Positions 58,701-64,000 of a stretch of DNA of 64,000 nt are shown piece after piece. The notes beneath the pieces are model-generated. The model made no database searches, had not been told where the DNA came from, and saw nothing but the letters and a program-made list of their open reading frames with translations. This stretch comes from Tigriopus japonicus (taxonomy: Eukaryota; Arthropoda; Copepoda; Harpacticoida; Harpacticidae): contig CM021314.1 of assembly GCA_010645155.1 (NCBI GenBank), positions 8,364,615 to 8,428,614 of the forward strand, read 5' to 3'. The position numbers and the translations under genes were made by a program. Positions within the stretch are counted from its first letter, which is position 1; each line of letters starts with the position of its first letter.

Positions 58701-60462
58701 GCTAATCGATCTTTCCTCACTTTGGAAAAAGGGTTTATTATTGTGAAGCCTACATTCAACATGATTAAAGGAATCACGCAAATTCAAACAGAAAGTAAAT
58801 GCTTTTAACTCGAGTAGCATCTAAATCTGAAGTGCACAATTGTTTTACCTTGATTGGCGATTCTCGTTGACGATTCAGTCACTTCGTTTCCCTCATCAAT
58901 GACTCTTTGAATGTCATGGATGGTGATATCATACGGAACACCTGAACAATTGAGAAATTTGACCACATACGGCGAGTGCTTCGGACCCACCAACATATCA
59001 ATGCTCACTCCCTGTGTTAGATTGGCTGGAATGGGAGTCCACAAATCCTGGACACCTAGGATGAAAAACGTATCACCGTGAAAGATGGCCTCACCTTTGA
59101 GTAACCTACCAGACAACACGCATTACTATCGAAGAGTGTTCACATTCTGACATCATACTGACAGGAGTAGAAAAACTAGAATGGTTTTTAAAATGTAAGA
59201 GCATTTGCGCCCAATTCATAAATTACAATGAACATCTCACATGTTTGTCTTCAAAATGAATATTGAAATGAAATAGAAAATGTTTGCCGAAATTGGAATT
59301 AAAAATATTATAAAAAATCATATTTTAGGTTTAATTCTAATTACACCTTGGGAGTTGTTAGATGTCCTAAAGTAACCTTTTTCAAATTTCAAGACGAGCA
59401 TCCAAAACATTTAATTATTAGTGAACAATTTTTATCTCCAACATTTGAAATCATGGGTTTGAAAAGGAATGTCGAGTGGGTACATATGTGTCTGTCTAAA
59501 AAATGCATATAATAATGCAAATACCCTCCAATATCCCCTTTAACAACTATAAATCAGTATCCAAAGTCTAAGGGATCGAATTGTCCTATGGTTGACTTTA
59601 CGGTTCTTTTATCAATCTTTGGAAAGTGTTAGCCATACCAAAAACTGATAATTTGCTATTAACAGAAAAAACTTAGTCCTCGAATTGTCTTTTCCAGTTG
59701 CTCAAGAGTACTTCGATTGAGGATGCTACAGGGTCGGCGGACCAAGTGTAGACTGCTTAAGACCATCATAAATATTGCAATTTTCATTAGTTTTTCTTTT
59801 TTTTCAAATTTACAGTTTCGAAGTATTGTTGAAAGAATAATTTGTTCTTTACGTTTCCCTTGTGGAGCCCTTGGGCATTGATGAAATACTTGGGAGAATT
59901 GGCACACTGCCTTGCATTTGTTCGTCAAGGGGAGGAGAGCAGAATTTTGAGGTGGAATGCATTGTTTAGTATTCAATATATCTCGTTATTAAGGATGGAA
60001 CAAATAAAGAAATCTATGAGCCTCAATGAGAACTGAAAAGGACACTGTTAATGTAGTTATAACGCCAAAGTCTACACTTAGACCGCCGACCTTTTAGATC
60101 TATAACAATCTTATGGTACCATCCTGAAAGAAGCAATTTGGTTTTGCGTATTTTGTCTTACCATTAGCAATAAACCGCACGATGCCCAACTGCTCTTCAT
60201 CTTGAGGTTGAACTCGGAACAACTTGAATTGGTTGTACATGCGTTTGCCCGTGGCAGCATCTATCTGAACCTCTTCGATCTCCTCGTTTTCCGAGATGTC
60301 CTCTAAACCAGCCTCAACAATCGATGCTTCGAATGTAGTGGTGTCTTCAAGAGTAGTAGTTGTCTCGGGCTCAAGCGTGGTATCATCTTGGGCTAGGATC
60401 ACCTCCCCAAGAACCGACAAACATAGTAGCACAGCCAATATCGAAACGTTGTGGGAGAACAT
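55720..60462 (-). CDS. Secreted zinc carboxypeptidase zymogen, M14A, carboxypeptidase B-like
   Basis: Seven exons in phase (60162-60462, 58849-59055, 57553-57864, 57085-57427, 56767-56995, 56128-56314, 55720-55883) give 580 residues, longer than the roughly 420 usual for the family. Order: signal peptide (1-24, VSILAVLLCLSVLGEVILA), Thr/Glu-rich acidic stretch, M14 activation peptide (about 85-168), an inserted low-complexity linker rich in Pro, Gln and a Ser run (about 180-273), then the catalytic domain. Zinc ligands are H345 and E348 (GGIHAREW) and H470 (TFHSYGQY). The substrate-carboxylate Arg is in DLNRNW (N417-R418), the general base is E546 (SYTIELPDTG), and the lid Tyr is Y523. The residue equivalent to CPA Ile255 is Asp530, as in carboxypeptidase B, predicting removal of C-terminal Lys/Arg. 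The ATG at 60460-60462 is used, since the frame upstream starts with GTG. Likely digestive, but not proven. Confidence 0.92.
57865..58848. other. Carboxypeptidase intron 2, nothing recognised
   Basis: AT-rich intron between the activation-peptide exon and the linker exon. Short open frames have no motif. Confidence 0.5.
59056..59730. other. Part of carboxypeptidase intron 1, nothing recognised
   Basis: Very AT-rich and stop-dense. No exon, repeat or RNA was seen. Confidence 0.5.
59731..60092. mobile_element. Small inverted-repeat element in carboxypeptidase intron 1
   Basis: About 24-base arms (59731-59755, and 60069-60092 inverted) share GGTCGGCGG and AAGTGTAGACT with two differences, enclosing about 310 AT-rich non-coding bases. 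MITE-like; no clear target duplication. Confidence 0.5.
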
Positions 60463-63400
60463 GTTTGCCCTCACAGAGCCAATAAGACACTAACTAAAAG
60501 TAAACCAAGAAATCCGAGACTAGAGTTGACCGCTAACTTTCACTCGAGTTGATCTTGTACTCTCGGAGAAGCAGAGGTCACTTCTAATTTCTCTCCTGGT
60601 GACACCCGAAAAAGACGGAGCTGGATAAAAACCAAGATGAAATGGCTCCGCTTCTCTTCCCCGGAGATCGCGAGAATGGTCACTAACACAGTTGGAGGTG
60701 GATTACATTCAACAGTGTAGGATTTGAGAGCTTCAACTCCAGACTCTTCGCTCACTCATTCACTCACTCGCGACGTCCATTTCAAAGGATACTCGATCGT
60801 GAGATCAGTAAACTATACCATACTGTAGATCTGAGTTCTTCGGGAGTTTGAACGTCGCTTGAGAGTTGATGCTCTAAAACCACACCACCGTCGAAACACA
60901 CAGTTGATCTCCTCGGATCTCAAGCGGTCAACTCACTTCAACGGGATTAGTAGTACGTACAATATGTACCGTAATAGTACAAATGTAGGACGGCTTACAT
61001 TCACTTTGTCCATTTTAGCAAGGCAACCAAACCAAGCACCACACCACCATGGGTTGGTTGAGGTGCCAGAGAGATGTGGGCCGATAGAGGGGCCTCTGAA
61101 ATGCTTCCGGTGTGGCAATGCGCTTGTTCTAAGCTTCCAAGGGGTGGTTATGTTAATCCTGTACCATCTGTGGCCTGAGAGCTAGACCGTTGGGATCGTT
61201 TTTTTTTGTTGCGTGTCCTGTTTGATTAGAGACGACAAACACCCCCTACTTGTAGAATGTGCTCACATAAGGTAAACCGGACTCTTAAGTTGTCGAGCTC
61301 TTCCGTTTTGGGCAAGGCTGTGAGCTAAAAAATATGATCTTAGACTGGTGGAACTATTCTGCTAGAACGATGACCCCTTGGAAATTAATTGTACTTTCTC
61401 CTTGTAAAGAGGAGAGATTCAAGGGCTCATTGACCTCTGATTATTGTCCAAACCTACTCAAGGGATCAACTTGGGGGATAAAAGAGAGATCAGTTTTGTC
61501 GATTACTGAACGATAATAACGAGAGCACAAATGGCAAAAGCCAACAGAGAATAGTATGATGAAAAATGCACCTTATCTTAATCCATATTTCATTCTACGG
61601 GAACTTTTTGTTAGTATTTTTCCACATCCAAGCATATTAATTTTCTCTTAACTAAGACAGAAAAATACCTGACCATATCTGACTTCGTTCTAAGGCTTAG
61701 GATGGAAACCATTCCGGGCGAGGAACCGTTGTCAAGGACACGTCTTTTAAATTCCCAATTCTGTTCTTCATTTCGAGACATCATTGGTCGAAATATTAAA
61801 AAGTTCTTTCTGGAGTGAAGTATCATCGGAAAATCATTGTAAAGGGATCGAACATGTGCCATTCAAAATCCTTGAATGATTGAGTGATTAAGCACAACTA
61901 AAGCGTGATGCTTAGGTTTGCCATGACTTGATGTACTAGTAAGACACAGTATTTGCCGGCTGACATCTCCGTCCAATAATGTCGTCAAAATGATTGAATG
62001 TTGTCTCTCATTGAATATAAATCGGATGCACAAGACTGCTAAGATTAACGTTATTTGTCGGAAGGAACATCGGTTCATACTCTTTGTCTTGGGATTCCCT
62101 CAAAAGGATTTTGAGAATTGAGGAGCTTCAATGATGACCGTTGATCAACCAACGTTTTATTTCTAACTGTAAACTTTCAAGTTCTTCCGAATTTACTGGA
62201 AACATGACCACAAGGATGCATCTCTTATTAGTGTCACACCATTGCCTCTGAAACGGGTTATTTTTCTAGTTTGGCATTCTGGAGAATGGTCGACGATACA
62301 AATAGAGATATTACGAGTACTGAGTTGCATTTTCTGTTCAGTCATCCGTGCATTGTCATTTCGCAAAGTTGGCAAGACAAACAGCATTATGCTTTCAGGA
62401 AAATTAACAATTTGGGCCTTCCCTGCCAACTGCTTTGCTGTATGTAGAGCAGAAGATAAGATTCCTTTTGAACAACTTTCCTCTGTTGGTTATGAAAACA
62501 TCGAAACTTTCATTAGAGACTCTTAGACCCATATCAAAATTTCGGGCAACGAAAGATATTTTGACCCAACAGGGGATTGATGAGGTGAACGCCAAATGAA
62601 AGCGTAATTGGGGCATTGTGTTCAGAGAGAGGAAGGATGGTAAGGTTTGAAAATAAGTTCTGCAAGGTTTGCAATAACAATGATAGACCAAGGCAAAAAC
62701 GACTGAAGTCTGGATGACAAGGCCAGACTTTTTTGAATTAAGGACGAAGCGAATGCGACTTTGCTTGTGCCGAGTACATAGACTACGTACAATCAAAGCT
62801 AAATGTAAGAATTTGTCTATCAGTAACAACATTATTCTTTTATCGAGACAGGTTACTATTTATTGTGTGTATTTTCGGTCAAAAGTACTTGAAATGTTCT
62901 CTTGACTTTCGACAAACCGTAGGAATTGAAAGGGTGTTCTAATAGAAATGTAGTTGCTTTTATTCGTTCATTAACCATGGGTGGTAAAACGAAAGCCAAT
63001 CAATTAACTACCATAAAGACGATTGATATATATTTTAAAAGACTTGGAATCCACAGGTTTTCTCGAAGTTGTCTCTAAAGATGATTGTGATCTTCGGAAT
63101 CTGAAAAGGTCTCTGTTTAAAATCCTTGAGTGGTGCGGTGGTTTTGAAGAAAACATCAACTTTTGAACTGATTTATGACGTTTTCTTAGCATGGTTTGAA
63201 GTTGTTTGAAAAGTGTGACTTCATAAGAAGAAATTCTCCTCATGCGTTTAACAAAGTTACCAGACATTCAAAACATCTCGCACCATGTTATTTCCTGTTG
63301 AAAGAGGGCACGTGTCATCCAACACTTCTTTATCTTGTCCAACTGATCTAAACTCCCAAGTCAACCTCAGCTGATTTTGGAGATATATTTGGTATGAGCA

Positions 63401-64000
63401 CACTAATAGTAAAAAAAAGGTTCTAATGATTAAGGATGAATTGAAAAGATATTTATGTGTCGTCAATTCTGGCAAAGTTCATTGCACTCTAATTGGTGAG
63501 CACTCTAAAACTATGCTTGTGGAAATTAAAACGATGTTAGATTCGAATGTCTACGAAATTATTTATAAAAAGAAACATAGAGTTAGGGTACAGAAACAGC
63601 AAGAGTTTTATACAGTTTTTAGAATCTTTTATCATATTGGGAAGACTGATGGGTGGATGTAGGAAGTGGGTTTGAACCTAGTTCATTAATCAATCCTCTG
63701 TTCTTTAGAACTCGAACTCACTATTTTCTTTTCCATTCTTTCTTACCTGAATTAACTTTTCCTACATCTATCATCGTCACGTCAGATGAAATAGATCAGA
63801 AAGGATCTTGTTACAAGGGGACCGAAACTCGACCAAAATGGCTCGAAACTTGTGATGTATTTAGGCGCAACCTCTTTTTCAAGATGCATCAACAATGCCC
63901 ACTTTCAGGACATTCGGACATAAAAGTGGACAACGAGAGGCAAGTTCAGCTATTTAAAAATCAACCTACATTTACTTTATATGTCAAAACTGAAAACAAA
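60463..64000. other. Intergenic to window end, no gene supported
   Basis: The left end is the presumed carboxypeptidase promoter. Between 61.6 and 63.7 kb both strands hold many 60-140-codon frames interrupted by stops. One plus-strand frame (62242-62526) has faint resemblance to the M3-S2 part of ionotropic receptors, but it cannot be extended. No repeats were noticed. Confidence 0.35.

Noticed and set aside
62242..62526. Faint similarity to the M3-S2 region of ionotropic receptors in a 94-codon plus frame
   Set aside because: The match is a loose pattern of hydrophobic and PFEQL-like residues. Flanking sequence is full of stops and no M1, pore or S1 parts were found. At most a decayed fragment.
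61611..63475. Series of minus-strand frames of 61-142 codons
   Set aside because: Interrupted by stops, without splice-compatible joins or recognised domains.

Overview
This window is animal nuclear DNA, most likely from an arthropod and plausibly a crustacean such as a copepod. The evidence is split genes with GT-AG introns, metazoan-only families (PDZ-GEF, Sans/USH1G, LHFPL, M14A carboxypeptidase), a BEL/Pao retroelement, many small inverted-repeat elements and AT-rich intergenic DNA. The species cannot be fixed from sequence alone. There is one assembly gap (15076-15157). No tRNA, rRNA, CRISPR or bacterial-type operon was seen.

Layout. 744-10912 (-): a 19-exon RapGEF (PDZ-GEF) whose 3' end runs off the left edge, with a GC-rich probable first exon near 12.3-12.6 kb. 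12.6-31.1 kb is an accessory region. It holds several foldback elements, a complete 921-bp miniature LTR element (TRIM) with target-site duplication at 17038-17968, a rearranged BEL/Pao element (20737 to about 24.24 kb) that keeps only RNase H, integrase and the C-terminal part, an intronless gene joining a methyl-CpG-binding domain to a homeodomain-like domain (25165-26004, -), and a hAT-type MITE (29010-29748).

31.1-40.9 kb is gene dense: Sans/USH1G (+), an LHFPL2-like tetraspan protein (+), the ciliary dynein-regulatory-complex subunit DRC9/IQCG (-) and EMC3 of the ER membrane insertase (-). 41-43.8 kb is repeat-rich (an 18-bp minisatellite and a MITE). 43.9-47.1 kb (-) encodes a secreted-then-anchored mucin-like single-pass protein with two alternative last exons. 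47-53.9 kb has no gene I can name. 54013-55386 (+) is a single-exon F-box/WD40 protein, tail to tail with a seven-exon carboxypeptidase B-like zymogen (55720-60462, -). 60.5-64 kb has no gene I can support.

The genes are unrelated housekeeping or cell-biology loci and do not form a pathway. The one possible theme is that Sans, an LHFPL-family protein and DRC9 all belong to families with roles in stereocilia or cilia. The most unusual items are the MBD plus homeodomain protein, the intact TRIM with internal 23-bp arrays, and the fold-back LTR structure at the BEL/Pao 5' boundary. Exon boundaries below were placed by hand from reading-frame phase, splice dinucleotides and remembered family sequences. 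They are predictions without transcript support.
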